Below, in pieces: positions 29,641-44,118 of a stretch of 64,000 nucleotides of DNA; within the stretch, counting starts at the first letter, position 1, and each line of letters starts with the position of its first letter. The notes under the pieces are model-generated. The model was not told the origin of the DNA and made no database searches. It worked only from the letters and a program-made list of their open reading frames with translations. The stretch spans positions 3,818,361 through 3,882,360 of the forward strand of contig NC_091097.1 of assembly GCF_024713975.1 (NCBI RefSeq). Reading direction: 5' to 3'. Origin of the DNA: Paralichthys olivaceus (lineage: Eukaryota > Chordata > Actinopteri > Pleuronectiformes > Paralichthyidae). A program made the translations under genes and the position numbers.

Positions 29641-32029
29641 TATAAATCTAATGTTATTTCACTTTGCCTATAAAGTAATCAGAGCTGGAGAATAGAACAT
29701 GTAAACACTGTATTTACCTTTAATTTACAGTTGAAAATACTTTACAAGTTGACATCTGTAAAATACAAATACAAATATACAATACAAATTCTTCACTGAT
29801 GATGTTTCAGTGGCTCATCAGTGGATTTGGAGAAAGTTGATGTTCAAAGACAGATCATTGACGCTAATGTCCGGTTTGAAACACTTTGTGCTGGTTCTCC
29901 TCTTCAGGTCAAGGTTTTATGTTCAGGCCAAAACACTCAGTCTCTCTCTAAATCTTTTTTTTCCTCTTTCCTGCTTCTCAATCATGCAAACAAACTGAGG
30001 CAGGCAGAGTAATCCCTCCTCCATCTCCTTGTCATGGCTTCTAATCCAAGTCCCAGATGCCCCCGGCCCCTCAGCCAACTCTCTGCGTGTGCACGCTTGT
30101 GCGTGTTGGTTAGCCCGCTGCAGCTCAGTGCACACAAACAGACAGATTGTGTTTGGAAACAAAGCAGGAAACAGCAAAAATCGTGGCGGTCTTGTTAAAT
30201 TGTGTGAAGACTGCAAACTTTTAATGTGAGTCACAAACAGCAGAAGGTGTTGCGGCACATCAGAACAGCTAACTGCTAACTTCGATGTTGAAGTCCTAAA
30301 CGAGGTGGGATGAATCATGGGAGACGGCGGGTGATGCAGTAAAACAGAGTATAAAAAAAAGAGTTAAGCTGCCTTCAAATGGGGTCATGTTTTTTGTGTT
30401 CCTATAAACGCCTCCCCTCTTATGGAGTTCACAAACACGGACCTCAAAGTTTTCTCAAAGCTCAAAGTTCAGACATGATGACATGACGAGGAAATCTGAG
30501 GTTCTTGTCTTGTTCCATGAAGCAAAGGAGCCTGTGTCAGGCCAAAAGCAGCAATGGTCACTTACTCCTCATAGTAGCAGTCGATGTCTTATCTAACCTG
30601 TATAGCTTCGTCAAAAATGAACCCTGGTGTGTTTGCCTGGTTTGCACGGCTCACTTGCTCCAATGTGAAATCTGTTGATCAAACCCTGGTCACAAAATCA
30701 AGAAATGTTGGAGCTTTTCTGTTTGTGTCGAAGGGAGCTCAACTGTGACTTGGTTGTGGTGTGAAAGCAAACAGACCAATATGGAGATGATTTCCTGCCA
30801 AAATGTAAAATACACAAAAACATGTTTTACAAACTCTCTCCCATTCATAAACAAACACTGTATGATTTGCAAACATACTCCTTGTAGCACAGATTAAAAT
30901 GACACAGGAGAGCACATACCTCCTTGCCAGTCGCTTCATGAAACTAAATTCATCAGATCCTTTATTTATTTATACACCAAATCACACATACTCATAACTA
31001 CCAGTATGATAGATGAATCTGCCTTATAAGCAGGTTTAAAGCTTTGGTGAGGTCTTTTGTTCAAAGTATTTCTTAAATGGATAGACCTTTTGTTCAAATC
31101 CTGAAAACAGAGCGTGAAAAGGCGTCTCGCACAGGGCACTCACAGAAATGTCAGAGGACAGGGGTGAGGCCAAAGCGCGGAGGATGCTCTTTTCATCGGC
31201 AGACATCTGAAAATGTTAGCAGAAAAAAAAAAGGAAAACAAAAAACCCCAAAAAGCACATCATGTGTTCGCTGTCAGGATTATCAGCGATTGACGGCTCA
31301 GGTGGCATTTATAGGTCGACAGGTCACGAGGATGTCTGTCAACAGGACAACGCCTCGGCTGCAGGAAACCATCGAGGATAAAAACGTGCTGCATGCGGAG
31401 ACTCTGCAGAAGCAGAGACCGACCGCTGATCAGGAGTCGCAGACGGTGGCAGTTTGATTACAGACACTTTGATAAACAAGTAGGTGACATCTGAAGCGGA
31501 AAATTTCCCTTGTCAATTTGATTCTCTCATCTCTGTCCCCTCACACACACAAACACACACACACGCACACACACACACAGACACACCATCTCTGTCTAAT
31601 AATGCCTTAACTGTGTGGTGGTGATAGAAAGCATTGTGCCGTGACTGCTCCATAATAACCTCATCCACCTTTACCTGCCTGCTGGAGACCATCTGTGATG
31701 TAGCTGAGGACTGAAACTCCCTTCAAACTACTCTTTTTTAAATTGAGAAAATACAATTTCATAACTATTTCATAACCTTTCTGAGCTGATCTGAATCTGT
31801 ATAGCTAACATCATGACATGCTCTTAAAGGAATATTTCACATAAGTGAAAGAATACACGTGTTTCAAGAATCATGCATCAGTGATGAATCTAAATTATTC
31901 ACAAAGTTGTTGGCACGAAGATGCAGTGGTCTGCACTGCCGGCTCACAGCAACAAGGTTCTGTAATCGATGTAAATACAGATGGATGATGCGCCTGCACT
32001 TTCTTCCTTTGTACAAAAATGTACCTATA

Positions 32030-32290
32030 ATATTTTGGATACGCTGCCGCCGTCTCCTGCTTTTCAGTTTTTGTGTCACCCGGAGCCAGAGTCTGTGCAG
32101 TAGTGATCGTGGAGTGGAGCTGCGGTGCCGAGGTCCCACTACACACGCTCCACCAATCACGAGTCAGTCTCTGCTGTCAATCACGACGTCCTAGTGAACA
32201 TGTCAGCTCCCAAAAGTGAAGCCACATCCTCTGGATCACTGGTGACCTGCTGTGGGTCCTGAACTCCACCTCCTCCATGTTGGCAAAGAA
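32030..32290 (+). repeat. dispersed repeat, family R3
   Basis: It contains GAGCCAGAGTCTGTGCAGTA, GTGATCGTGGAGTGGAGCTG, CACGAGTCAGTCTCTGCTGT and CACCTCCTCCATGTTGGCA. The first three match 57745-57850 closely. Confidence 0.6.
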
Positions 32291-33744
32291 GACATCAAAT
32301 AATTTTTTTCAGAAAAATCGTGTGTATTATTTTGAGTAGTTCTTATAGCACAGATGATTGTTTGAGTGTTCAAATCTAAGTTTGGATTTCATTTGTTGTT
32401 TGAAAACAACAGTAAAAACAGTTAGAGCTTCTGACTTGGCTCACAGTGTTTCAGTGACTGACCAAGGTAGTGAGAAGAACACTGCAGGAAATCAGCCTCT
32501 ACACCCTGCAAGGTTCATCTGTAGCATGAAAAGAAACCTGATGGTTGTTGGCAGCTGGTTCTTTGGTCAGACGAGACCAAAATAAATGTGTTTGGATCAG
32601 ATGGAGTCCAGCGTGTGGTTTGTGGACCTGGAACAGAACCAGCACAGTGGCTGCACAGAGCCGACTGTGACACATGGAGATGAGCTGATGTGAGGCTGGG
32701 AACACGAGTTTTACAAATGAGCACAGGTTTGGATGAATAAATAATGAAAAGACGAAGCCCATTGTCAATGATGCTGAACCCTGAAGAAAAGGGAAACTGC
32801 TGACATTCTGTTTGGTTAAGGTTAGGGGTTAGTCAGAGAAATGATGTGGCATAACATGGAGTTATTTATACATCATTCCTGAGACCAGGGTGGCATGCAA
32901 CACATTTGGACATATTTTAAAAGCTTCATGCAAGGCCCCGATATATTTTTTTCCAATCTTAATAAATTTGAGCCGGACAGTGAGCGTGTCGTGTCAGCTG
33001 TCAGCAAACAGTTGCAATCTGATTGACTCTGTGTTTAACTTTGAACTCACAAGGTCGGACAGTAATTGACCTGCCAGCGATTCAGTGTCTGTGATTTAAG
33101 TCAGTTCTGATATGCAGCACTTATTCCCCTTCCTGGATACACAAGAGAAAGTAAATAACACTGCTGCTGCTGCTGTGGATGACACCCTGCAGTTAAAACA
33201 AACACACATACACAATCTTTTCAGGGAAGAAGAGCTTGGGCTGTAATCATTTATTTTTAAAATGTACCTGTTTTATTAGGGGAGCAGTGGTTTTAGTACT
33301 GTGTTTATAAAATGTAATTATGAGAGTAATAACAAATATCAAAGCTCCACGAATATATTTTCTAGTATGAATCAAATGAGTATGTGCACTAAAGGCTCAT
33401 CAACTCGAGTGTGAAATTGGAATTTTTGAGTTAAAGAGAGAATGAAATATGTTTTTTTTCTAATCTGGCAGGTAGAAACATGCCAGCTTTGTATTTAACA
33501 TATCGACTTATTACTGAACCAATATGGCAACGAACCCCGCCATGCAACTGGTTCTGACACTCCAGGTAAGAGAAGGGAATCGAGGCCAACACCACAACAC
33601 TGGGAGCTTCTCTCCTCTTCAGTCGTCACTTTTAGTTGTTCAAACGTCACTGAGCCTCGTTAGGATCAAACGCACATCCTCACAGCGTCAAAGCTCTAAC
33701 ATGCTGAGTCATGTGGTCAGAGCCCCCTGACTACAATTTACCTA

Positions 33745-33793
33745 CACACACAGACACACACACACACACACTCACACACACACACACACACAC
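33745..33793 (+). repeat. interrupted (CA)n microsatellite
   Basis: CA repeats with single-base interruptions (CAGACA, CTCACA). Similar short runs occur at about 31541-31580 and 35933-35951. Confidence 0.85.
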
Positions 33794-35609
33794 GTAAATG
33801 TGTAACACAAACTCTCAATCAACTGTTGTCACTGGGTAATTTAAGTGTGTTGTGTGTGTTGTGTATTTGTTTGGATCACACAACTTTATTACAATGTGTT
33901 GACCCAGAGCTCTGAGCTCATTGGTTTCTACCGAAAACATAGGTCTTTAATCATCTGACCTCTACAATTGAAATGTAGAAATGTTGCTTCATATCTGTAA
34001 ACACACACTTCAACACTTCGCGAGTTTTTTTAAAACTTAAAATTTTTGGGAGATATGAAAATCTTTCTCTCCTCCTCTGGCACCACAGAGCGATATCAAG
34101 ACGTGTTTCACAGCATGTAACGAAACATAATGACGACATCAGGAGCATCAAACAAGATGGGGTGGAAAACAGAGGCCTCGACTTTCTGCTACAAAAAGAA
34201 TGAAAGTTCAAACGAATATGATTTTTATTTTAGATCGATTTACACAGGACCATGTAAACAACAATCTCCCAGAAAGGAGCCTGCTGCAAACGCCTGTTTT
34301 CAGAGGGATAACACCTAACAATCTGTTTTTCTTTGTTTATAGTAGCAAAACATATGCAGGTGTTCATGTAAGGTACACGTCAGTCCTCATCAGAGCTAAA
34401 ACTCCTCTGCTGTGGTCTGGGCTCCATCTGGACCTTCCAGCTCTCAAACCTACAATCCATTTATCCTGCACCACTGGGTCTCCTGGCAGCTCCACAGCAC
34501 GCCAACATTGGGCTGCACCAGTACGACGACATATGGTTTGATAACACAGAGTATGAGTCACACAGTAAAGAGTAACAGTCGTGGCAGAAGTCCCACACCA
34601 TGAATCTACTCTGCATTATTTTACATTAACGCTGCAGCAGATTCTGCAGCTCTGACTCACACAGGAGAAACTCCTTCAACTCTCGCTTGACTATGAAATG
34701 TATTCTGGATCAAAATGTCTTAGAACAACCACACCTGTGTTTCATGTGTTGTGTTCATACATTATCCAGAACTTTTCCAGCTATTTCAAAACCCAGAGAA
34801 ATCTATCTATGAAGAATTCAAATCTTTTTATTTGCTCCTCTCTTAGTGACTTCATATTCCTCTTTCAGATGCATCAGCATGAAATTGAGCTTTTTATCCA
34901 GTTTGAGGTCAAATTGTTATGACACACCTTTTGGATCTACTTTAACTAGATTAATGGTTTTAGTCCTAGGACCTCTGGATCTTATCAGAGTCCTCACACA
35001 CGTCCAGTGTTGAAGAAAGCACAGATTTTGAATGAACCTGTTTCATTCTGTGTTTTTACTGGAATTAATCAGCTGCTTGGTTTGTTTTGAAGAGGAAGTG
35101 AACTCAGAAAAGAATTCAGCTCCCACTACAAACCCCCAGAACCATCAACACTCAAGGAATCCTAACCAATGAAGACAACAACTCCCACAATCCCACGCTG
35201 CTTCACCATGTCACCAAACTCTGTCTTTTGTTGCTTTTTAAATCGATGGACCCTGGAAAACATTGTGACCAATTTGCTTTGCACAGATGGAGAAATCAGC
35301 TGACCAATAGGGGGTGACAGGGCACCGCCCTCCCAAAGAAAAAAAGGAAAAAGATGATAGTGTTAAATTTTGTTAATTAACATTATAATCATCATTATTA
35401 TTTTAAAATGTATTAAATTATACAAATTCTCAAGACAGTTTGTCCTGACTGCTGCCTCTGAATATCATAGTCCCATCAGCTGCAGCGTCAAGCCCTGTCC
35501 AATAGAGAATGCGTGATTTCAGGTTGAAAATCAGTTTGGCTCAGTGTCCGTCTGTCTCTTAAACTGAATGAAGCAAAACCAGTCGAGGTCAGTGTCTGAT
35601 TCTGTGATG

Positions 35610-35890
35610 CTGCAGGATTACGCAAAAACTACTTCACTGATTTTCTTGACAATTGGTAGAAGGGTGAGACATGAGTCAAGAAAGAACTCATTAAGGACAA
35701 AGGTGTGGATCCAGGAATCGTTCTCACTTTCTTTAACATTGTGAGATATTTTTGACACTTTCACTGATTTCACAGAGAATAATTCATGGATCTTGAAAAG
35801 AACTCTGACATATTTAGAGACTGATATCTATGAGAGTGTGGGATTTGGTGCAGCTTGATGGAATTTAAGACAGTTGTTGGGCCTTGGTAT
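35610..35890 (+). repeat. dispersed repeat, family R1 (best copy)
   Basis: Ordered segments: GCAGGATTACGCAAAAACTA, CTCACTTTCTTTAACATTGT, GAGAATAATTCATGGATCTT, GACTGATATCTATGAGAGTG, TTTGGTGCAGCTTGATGGAA and TTGTTGGGCCTTGG. Copies lie at 19915-20060, 38510-38715 (inverted), 48160-48412 and 49203-49500. I know this order from many teleost genomes; the class name is not certain. Confidence 0.65.
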
Positions 35891-37994
35891 GAAAATAGTC
35901 TCACAGTATAAAATACAAATGAAAAAGACCTACACACACACACACACACACACTTTCACCCCAGCAGCTTTGGACATTGTCATCCATGACGGACAGGTGT
36001 GATCTCACATAGAAAACCCAACAGGTGTTTTAATAATGAGTCACCACAGGGTGAGAGCATTAATGAGATCTCACACATAAACACACACACACGCAGACAT
36101 AATGTCATTCATTTCTTCTATAAGAGGATATTCAAAGTGTGCCAGGTGGCCGATGCCACACTCTGCCACCTGTGCCATTGCTGAGGCCAGATGCTTCCTG
36201 CTGTAAGTGGCACTGTGTGTTTGTGTGAGCCTACAGGAAGTCTACTCTCCGAGAAATCATCTCTGTTTCTTAATGTCCCCACGAGGTGGGGGAATGTGTG
36301 TGTGTGTTCTGTAGAAGGTGTTTCATTAAGATGGGAGGATTTCTCAGTTTCATGGCTCACCGACGATCAGCTGAAACATCACACTGTGCTGAGAAACATC
36401 ACTGGTTTCAGTCGCCAGGTCCCATCCCTCCACTAAGTTTTGTGGCAATCTACTTATTTCTAGTTCACACAAAACCATTTTAGCCCCATACTCCACTCCT
36501 AAAGGTGAATTTTGGAACTTGCTGACAAAGCCACAGACGGGAGCCAAACTGGCATTTGATCAGCAGCCACCAATAACTGTGTGTGAGCAGAATGGTGTGT
36601 TCAGGCGATCCATGGGCAGTTGCAGGGAACCGGTTGCAGTAAAAGATGAATAGTACAGAACCCTGCTAAAACCTTTATTCAATAAGACGCTGATGGCCAT
36701 TATGTCTTCATATCCTTGTCTGTTGCCACTATGGGTTTGTACACAAACTGGAATGTTTCTATTTTCATCTCACATTTGACTTTTAAAACAGTAACAGCAT
36801 CTTGTTTTTGCAGTTTATTTCCCTCAAGTGTTGCAGCAGCTAAGTGTGGGCTGTAACCTTTGTTCTGATGGAAATCATCATCTCATTGGGTGGTTCCCGA
36901 TCATGTGATGTCGTCTGTGTGTGTTTGTGGCCATGTCGCGCTTTGGCGAATCCCTCGTGGACGTCAGAGAAGCTGGGATCCACGTCAGCCAGAGACAGTT
37001 TGAGGGAGGGTCTCGACCTTTTCATGTTGCGACCCCCTAGCTGGATCCCCAGCGGGCCCCCTGCTGTCAACCTCCGAACGACAGCAGCACCTCAGGGTTG
37101 GTGAAGTCAAACATACCACCTCCTCCTGCCTCATTCCCTGCTGAGTGTGTTTGTCTGCACAAGTACGTTTTCAGGTGAGTTTAAATCATGTTGCAATGAG
37201 TAAATGTCAGTGCATCTTAACACCTTCAGATCAGATAGTTTGAAGTTTGATGATGATATTCATGGCCTCCAGAGGATGATTCCTATTGATGTTAGTGAAA
37301 CAGACATTTCCACTAATGTGACGATACCCTCTTCAATTCAAGAATGAAAACAGTCAAAATAAAACATTTCTTCTCCTGTATGTTGCTTTATGTCAGCCCT
37401 GCGATATGACGTAGACCTGTCCAGGGTGTCCTGCATCTATTAACCAAATGTCAACTGGAATTGGCTTTACCACTCTTCTACGCCTCTGAGGGTAAGAGGT
37501 ATAGATAACCGATGGATGGAGGGGCTCGCCACAGGGCTTCCTGCCAAACTAAAAACATGCTAACATCAGACGATGACATGTTAGACGCCATCTTCAAACC
37601 AATCAATGTCAAGTATAGGTAGTAGACCACCAGCCCACGTAAGTGATGACGTCGGGATTTGCATGTGTCATACAAAAGTCTTTTATGTACCCAGTAAATT
37701 ACAATGTGAAACCAAACCTGTGAATGCTACAGAGCAGCACGTTGCCTTCTCCTTAACTCCAGCTTCAGTTGGTTTGGATAATGATCAGTGGAGACCGATT
37801 TTATTTTGAAGAGGGAGAGAGAAAGAGATATGCAGACAGTGTTTATATTTATATATTTATTTGTGTGTGCATAGAGACAAAGTGGAGGTCACTGGTTCAT
37901 CGGACACCTCAGCTCTAATTTGATTACATTTCCCCTCTGTGGCATTGGAAGGTCTAATTTAAACAAGGTGAAATGGGATACAGATGGAATACAT

Positions 37995-37995
<1 letters not shown>

Positions 37996-38046
<51 letters not shown>
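37996..38046 (+). repeat. (CA)n microsatellite, about 51 bp
   Basis: An uninterrupted CA dinucleotide run. Confidence 0.95.
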
Positions 38047-38048
<2 letters not shown>

Positions 38049-38509
38049 TGTCAGTTGAAGGACGTCGACACGATGTATAAGTGTCAGCTTTAGTGTCACT
38101 GTGGCATCTTCCTTGTGGCTAATTTCCAGTCGCTCAATGTCTGTGGCCATGTAACGAGTTAGGTTGACGGACAAGGATGAGAAGGATGAGAACTTACATT
38201 GATTCTTTTTTGTGCTTCCAGGTCAATAGATCTGATAGAGATGACATCCAATAATGTTTAGTGTGATCCTGATTAAAAACGATTGAAAGAAACAATTCCC
38301 CTGAAACTTAACACATAACCAGTAGTGTGTGTGCGTGTTTGTGTGAATGTGTGTGTAAACAGAAGTGTGCCTTGGAGGTTTAGGGTTCATGAAAAAAAAT
38401 CTAGAGGATATGTAATGTATACAACAGTAGCTTCGTCTTAATTCAGTCATGTCCGATGTTTTTTCTTTAAGATCTCTGGGGAAATGGTGAAAATGCTAAT
38501 CTTGCAATG

Positions 38510-38715
38510 TTCAAAATTCCTGTATCCACCCCTGATCCAGATCCCCACCAAAACTTAATGGCTGTCTCTCTAACCCAAACAACACATCCTTCCACCAAGT
38601 TAAGTTGAAATCTGTTCAATTATTTTTGTGTAATCCTGCTCGCAAACAAACAGACGCACAAACCAGCCAACCAACACATGACCTGAACACAGCCATCTTT
38701 GTGGAGGTAATCTCA
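38510..38715 (-). repeat. dispersed repeat, family R1 (inverted)
   Basis: The minus strand carries the R1 left-half order: CTCCACAAAGATGGC, GCAGGATTACACAAAAATAA, then ACTTAACTTGGTGGAAGGA. CAAACAAACAGAC marks the tandem GTTT/GGTT tract usual at that position. Confidence 0.5.
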
Positions 38716-39879
38716 AGGTAGAGCCTGATTGTCACAGCTTTTTTAAACTAACAAATAAAACAATATGGTAACTGCAAAGATTAAAAATGTTTCAACTTCA
38801 AATAACATACGCTATAGTGGAAACTCAAATACTCAAGTACTTAGATGGATAGTTACAAGAAATCTTGAGGGCATGGAGGTGCAGTGTTGACTTTGGTGAT
38901 ACACTAAATACACTTTGGCAACAAGAGCTCTGTAGCAGCACTCATCAATGTAAGTGACATTGTCAATCAGAACAACAGGGTTCTGCGGACTAAGTCCTGC
39001 AGCTGCTTTACTGTGGCTCAATTACTGCAGGTCACTCTTACGGTTTCTGAAAACTGCAACCAGCTTCACCACAGGTCAAGCAAACAGCCCAATACCAACA
39101 GGATGCAGGTTTAGAGAAGTACCCCATTGCTAGGGTGATGCATGTGAAGTGCATTGCTGCACTGCACTGTAGTTCAGTTAAAAAGAACTTCATCCAGCAG
39201 TTTCTGTGCCTCTTCGAATCTCATCTGCGCAGCTAAAAGCTTGATTCAAATAGTTTCGCTTTAATAAAGTTATAATGCCACGTGGTACACCACTTGGGAA
39301 CGGGACCTCGTTAAGAAGTTCATTTAGAATTTACTCTGGATCATTTCCTCAGAACATCACAGCCCTCTGAATGCTCCTCGAACACAGCCCACAGAAAACA
39401 ACTCCATCTCTGTCTGTATTTGAAGGAGTCCATCTCTCCCCGGCCTGCTCCCTGATCGATAACGAGCCAGATTTTAAAGTGGGCCGGTGGTGAGTTATTC
39501 CTCGGAGCTGTAGACGGACCGGAGCAGGAGGCTGATGGAAGAGGGGGAACACCTCAGGCAGCGGGGGGATGAGTCTGAGCAATAGAGCGTTGACTCAGGA
39601 TTAAATCTGCTGAGATGCCAAAGACGATATGCGACAGAGAGAGCTACATATGTTCGACGCAGTCTGAGAGAGTCTGAATCTTTGTATGTGAAGTAGATGT
39701 AAATATTAGAAATGAGAACGTTCAGTTCATTATATTTATATTGAAAATAGTAATTAATTCTACTGAAGAGGAGGAGAAAGTGAAAAGAAAAGACTGCCAG
39801 AAAATATCAAATAACTGGAGAACTGGGTTCAGACATTTTTAGTTTTTCACCTATGAAGAACGCAGCAGGAGAGCAGAAT

Positions 39880-40285
39880 CAGCTTTACTTGTCACAGTAT
39901 TTAAGCAGCCTCACTCCACTCACTCTTTGCCAGACTGTCTTCGTTCCCATGCCTGACTCTCCAGCACTTTTTCCCGGATTGCTTACCTGGTATCGACTTG
40001 CCTCCGACATCGCCTCTCGTCTCCGCCCCGGTAAATCCACCAGCCTTCTGTCCCCGACCACGAGTTTGCCTGCCGGTTTTCTGTTCCTCGTCTGCCTGTG
40101 GCTGAGTGGCACTTGGCCTGTTCCTGCTCAACCAGAAGAACCACCTGATCAGCTTCACCTCTCCAGCTCACATCCTCTGGTCTGCTGTTTACCTGCTTAA
40201 CCTGCTGATTAAATAGACTGTGACCCGTTGGAATAATTAAAGAACTCTTTTGTACTGCATTTGGGTCCGATCCTGGTTTGTGACA
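39880..40285 (+). mobile_element. possible LTR-retroelement terminal remnant
   Basis: The stretch is C/T- and CCTG-rich, ends in an AATAATTAAAGAACTCTTT segment, then CTGCATTTGGGTCC and GTGACA. This 3' pattern resembles the ends of teleost LTR elements that I know. No flanking coding sequence or second LTR is seen. A 115-codon open frame inside it (39853-40200) shows no known domain. Confidence 0.35.
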
Positions 40286-43200
40286 TTACTGGCCATTTAT
40301 GCGTACACAAGGAATTTGACTCCAGCTTTTCCATTACTCTCAATGTTCAGAAATAGACATTTAAGAAATGAATATAAATATATATACAAAAGTGTATATA
40401 TATGAACATATATGAACGTCTGGATATTTTTCTACCGTATTCACTCAATTTATCAGATATTTTACCAGGGGGCTGCAGGAAAAGTTCAACAAAATATCCG
40501 GAGCAATTGACTTGGACATGTGTGTTCTCACACACAGCGTGAAACTTCAGGAAAATGTCAGTGCAAGTCTGAAGCAACTGAAGTTTGTGAAGCATTTCTA
40601 TTGGAAAGTGGGCGTGCTTTTACAACAAACAGAGACTGGAGCTTCTCAGACTACAGTTATATCTTTATGGTTTAGCCAAGAGACAACCTGACAGCTGTCT
40701 AGAAAAGCAGACATGCACATATCCACCAGACAGTGAAGCGCTCACACAGTGCGAACATATGAAGCAAACTTTTAAAATCTCTGTGTGGTTATCAACCTCC
40801 CTTCAGACCTCTATCTGTCCGTTCGCAATTCCCGTCAGTCGGAGATAAGCTGTTCCTCAGTCTTCCGCTCTGTGTAGCCTCTGCTCTGGTGGAGGCATTA
40901 GCTCCTAAATCACTGGAGCTTTTCGTCAGACACAAATGATGTTGTTCTCTCAGTAGGGAAGCAGTGGGCAGCGAGGACAGAAAGGCTGTAAACCAGAGAC
41001 ACCAGATTAAGCTCAGGATTAGCTATCGATCCTTCGTGCTAACACACGTTGTTCTTTTCTCGCTTCTCTCTCAGGCTTCCTCGCAATATTTGTGTTCTTA
41101 TTTCCCTGCTTCCACACCGACATGTCACAAAAGAAAGAAAAAGAAAGACAGGTAGAAAGTGGGAACTGATTGCGTTTCCAATCAGCTAATGAAGACACTC
41201 TCTGTCCAATCATCAGCAGAGCTCTGGCTCTCAGAGGGCTGATAAGGAGGCTGTAAGGCTGTAATTGAAATTGACCAATCCGCCGTCTGCACAGCTGAAA
41301 TATGCCTGGACAGCTCAGACAGTGTCATTATGGAGCAGAGCAGACCCACCTGCTGAGACCTGCGATATCCGCACAGATAGAGGATAGAGGTCTACACCCA
41401 TTCATTTTCTATCAAGGGTTTTATTGTATAATATCTACTGAATTATTGAGCTTCTTGCTTTTCTAATTAATTTCTGTTCAATTTAGTGGAGGCAGCACCT
41501 GATTGTTTTTTTGCTTGAATGGCAGCATTTTGGCTAAAACATCTAAATCTGTTTGTTGCTGATGTGACAGAACAAAATGTTTTTTTTCTTGTTTGCTGGT
41601 TATTTTTTTCTGACGTCTTTATACCTAAAGTTTATAATTTCAGTGTTTTCTTGGTGCAAGGTGCAGTGAGCTAAAAATGATCTCTGATCAGATCTTACTG
41701 AACTTGCACTTTACTAATCTAAGATGAAAGTAACTATTTTAATGTATTTAAGGTATTTTACAGCCCACATCTTGACAGCAAAGCTGATTGTGCTGTAATA
41801 ATCAATTCTGACCAGGCTGCTTCAGGGGTCACTGTTTCCATGTTGGTTTTGTTTTGTACTTCTCTTAGGCTGTGATCAATACCACTTCACCCCCGAAAAC
41901 CAATTAAAAGTGAGACTGAAGTTAATCCAACTTTATAAAACATGAACTTCATAATTAAAATCTTTCCAAATCCATATTAAGACTTATGATTCAGATCATT
42001 TGGCAATTAAAGACTTTTTAAAGAGCTGCACCCTGTAAATCCTTAAAATTGGTTTCAGTAAAAAACATCTCTTTTCTGTTCAGCTTTGACAACATATGCT
42101 TGAACCTGATGTGCCACTAACATGTCCACATACACAGATACCTGCTGTTGTAGACGAGACCAGGCGAGAGTGCCTCCTGCAAATTTACATCTGTGAAACA
42201 CTTGACAAGATTTGAGTGTCTTTATTTCTCTCCGCTTGTAGACAGTAGCAAAGAAAATTGTAGGTGATATGAATATTGAGATGAATATTAAAAATGAATG
42301 CTGGTTTTGAATGATTTTTCTACTTCTTTTTAATTTAAATACAATTCGACAACTCTCGAACTTGCTGTGCCTGATTCTGATGATTCAAGCTGCTATATGT
42401 CACCAAAGTTACAGAGCATGAACGGATGTACAGGGTGAGGAATGGGAATTAAAGAGGAAACATTCTACCTATTCCAAGTCAGTGACCCATCAAACTCATT
42501 TTAATCAAGCTGCTGTTTTAAGTTCAAAAAGTGGCACAGAGCTAATTTAATTAGTGAGTTTTCAAGGTGCTGTCAGACGGGTTTTGTTATCTTTGGACAA
42601 ATACTGAAAAAGTTGTCCCCATGCTTCCACTTTTACCCAAGAGTAGTTATAATTAGTGTCGCACACTTCAAGATGAAATCAGAAAAATCCACATATAAAT
42701 TTCACTTTGGATATTCATTAAAGTCATTCATTCATTAAATTTTTTTATGGAATAATTGAATAAACAGAACTTTCAGTTGAAGGCAGAGAAATATAACAGG
42801 CTGTCTCTTCTTTAACCTGCCAGTTAAAGCAGCGCCATCATCAAACTCAGAGAGGTGAACACAGACAGACAGAACGGATGCTGTGAATAAAACATCGACT
42901 CAGGGAGCAGTTGGACCGGCACACACACACGTATACACTCCACCCTGTTCTCCCCAGGCAGGGATTTATGGTGCATCTCCTTCTTTTCACATCCCCTTGA
43001 CACTTTCATTACAAAGTAAAATATCACAGAAATTGGAAATTTCCCTCTCCCAGAGAGGTAGTCGTACGGCAAGAGAGAATGAGGTGTGCGAGACAGGCAA
43101 GCTTTTCAATAACAAGGTCCATCTCGACGCCTGACTAATCCTGACATATGACAGACGGGCCCTCAGAAAAGAAGGATGACCCCCGCTTCATTCAGGGGTC

Positions 43201-44083
43201 CCCGGTGGACCAAACTGGATTCTGAATTGGACGAGACCCCCAGGCGATAATGGTCCATGTGAATTTCAGTCAAAGCTCAAAGGATTAGGAATGAGCTGAG
43301 ACTTTCTCAGTGAGCGTTCTCATGCATGCTGCAGAGACTCACAGCAACGTCCAGGATAGACTCATGTTGAGTTTCAACTCCGACATCAAACCTACGTTCA
43401 CCCAAAATAAACATCTTTAATCTCTCAGAGTACTGGAGCCACTGTTGGGGGAAAAAAGAGAGAGTAGTTGTGACAAAATGAACAGTTAGTTATGAGTTAC
43501 ACTTTGTGTTTGCACTCTTACTTTCTAATGACTTGTATAAAGATCTGGTCAATGTTTCAACCAACCATGGCCTAGACCTTTAAATGGAGTTAAAGATGAC
43601 TCCATTTTTTGGGGTCAAGATCACCATGAGTTGACGTCCAACGTAAATTCTATGTAGATCGGGGAAAGAGACATTCAGAAAGGATCGTCAGATGAACTGT
43701 CTCCTTTGGTCTGAGTGAACTTGGTAAAACTCTGTTGCTGTCCAACATCCAGCTGGTTCCAGACCAAGAGGTGTTGTCCCCGTAATATTGTTTATCATGA
43801 CAGAAGATGTTGCTTGTTTGTAGAGATAATAACAGAGTTTAAAAACAGCACATAGACAGCGTCAGCCCTTATCATGAAAAGCTCTGGAATATTATTGTCT
43901 TTTCAAGTTGACATCTTCATTAGTGCATGGCTTTTCTTTTTCATCAGGAGATATTTGCATCCATTGCATGTTAGAAACAACATGAACACCCCACTTGCTT
44001 GCTTTGACAGTTTCCCACAGTATTCTCACTTGGGCTCACTCTGACTCTTTCCGCACATTGTATTAGAAAGCTGGAAGGAAAAG

Positions 44084-44086
<3 letters not shown>

Positions 44087-44115
<29 letters not shown>
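44087..44115 (+). repeat. (TG)n microsatellite
   Basis: An uninterrupted TG dinucleotide run. Confidence 0.9.

Positions 44116-44118
<3 letters not shown>

Noticed and set aside
31077..31457. 126-codon plus-strand open frame
   Set aside because: Lys/Gln/Thr-rich with no known motif, no flanking splice signals, and no neighbouring exons of a gene model.
39853..40200. 115-codon Pro/Leu/Ser-rich open frame
   Set aside because: It lies in a CT-rich segment that looks like a retroelement end and shows no domain.
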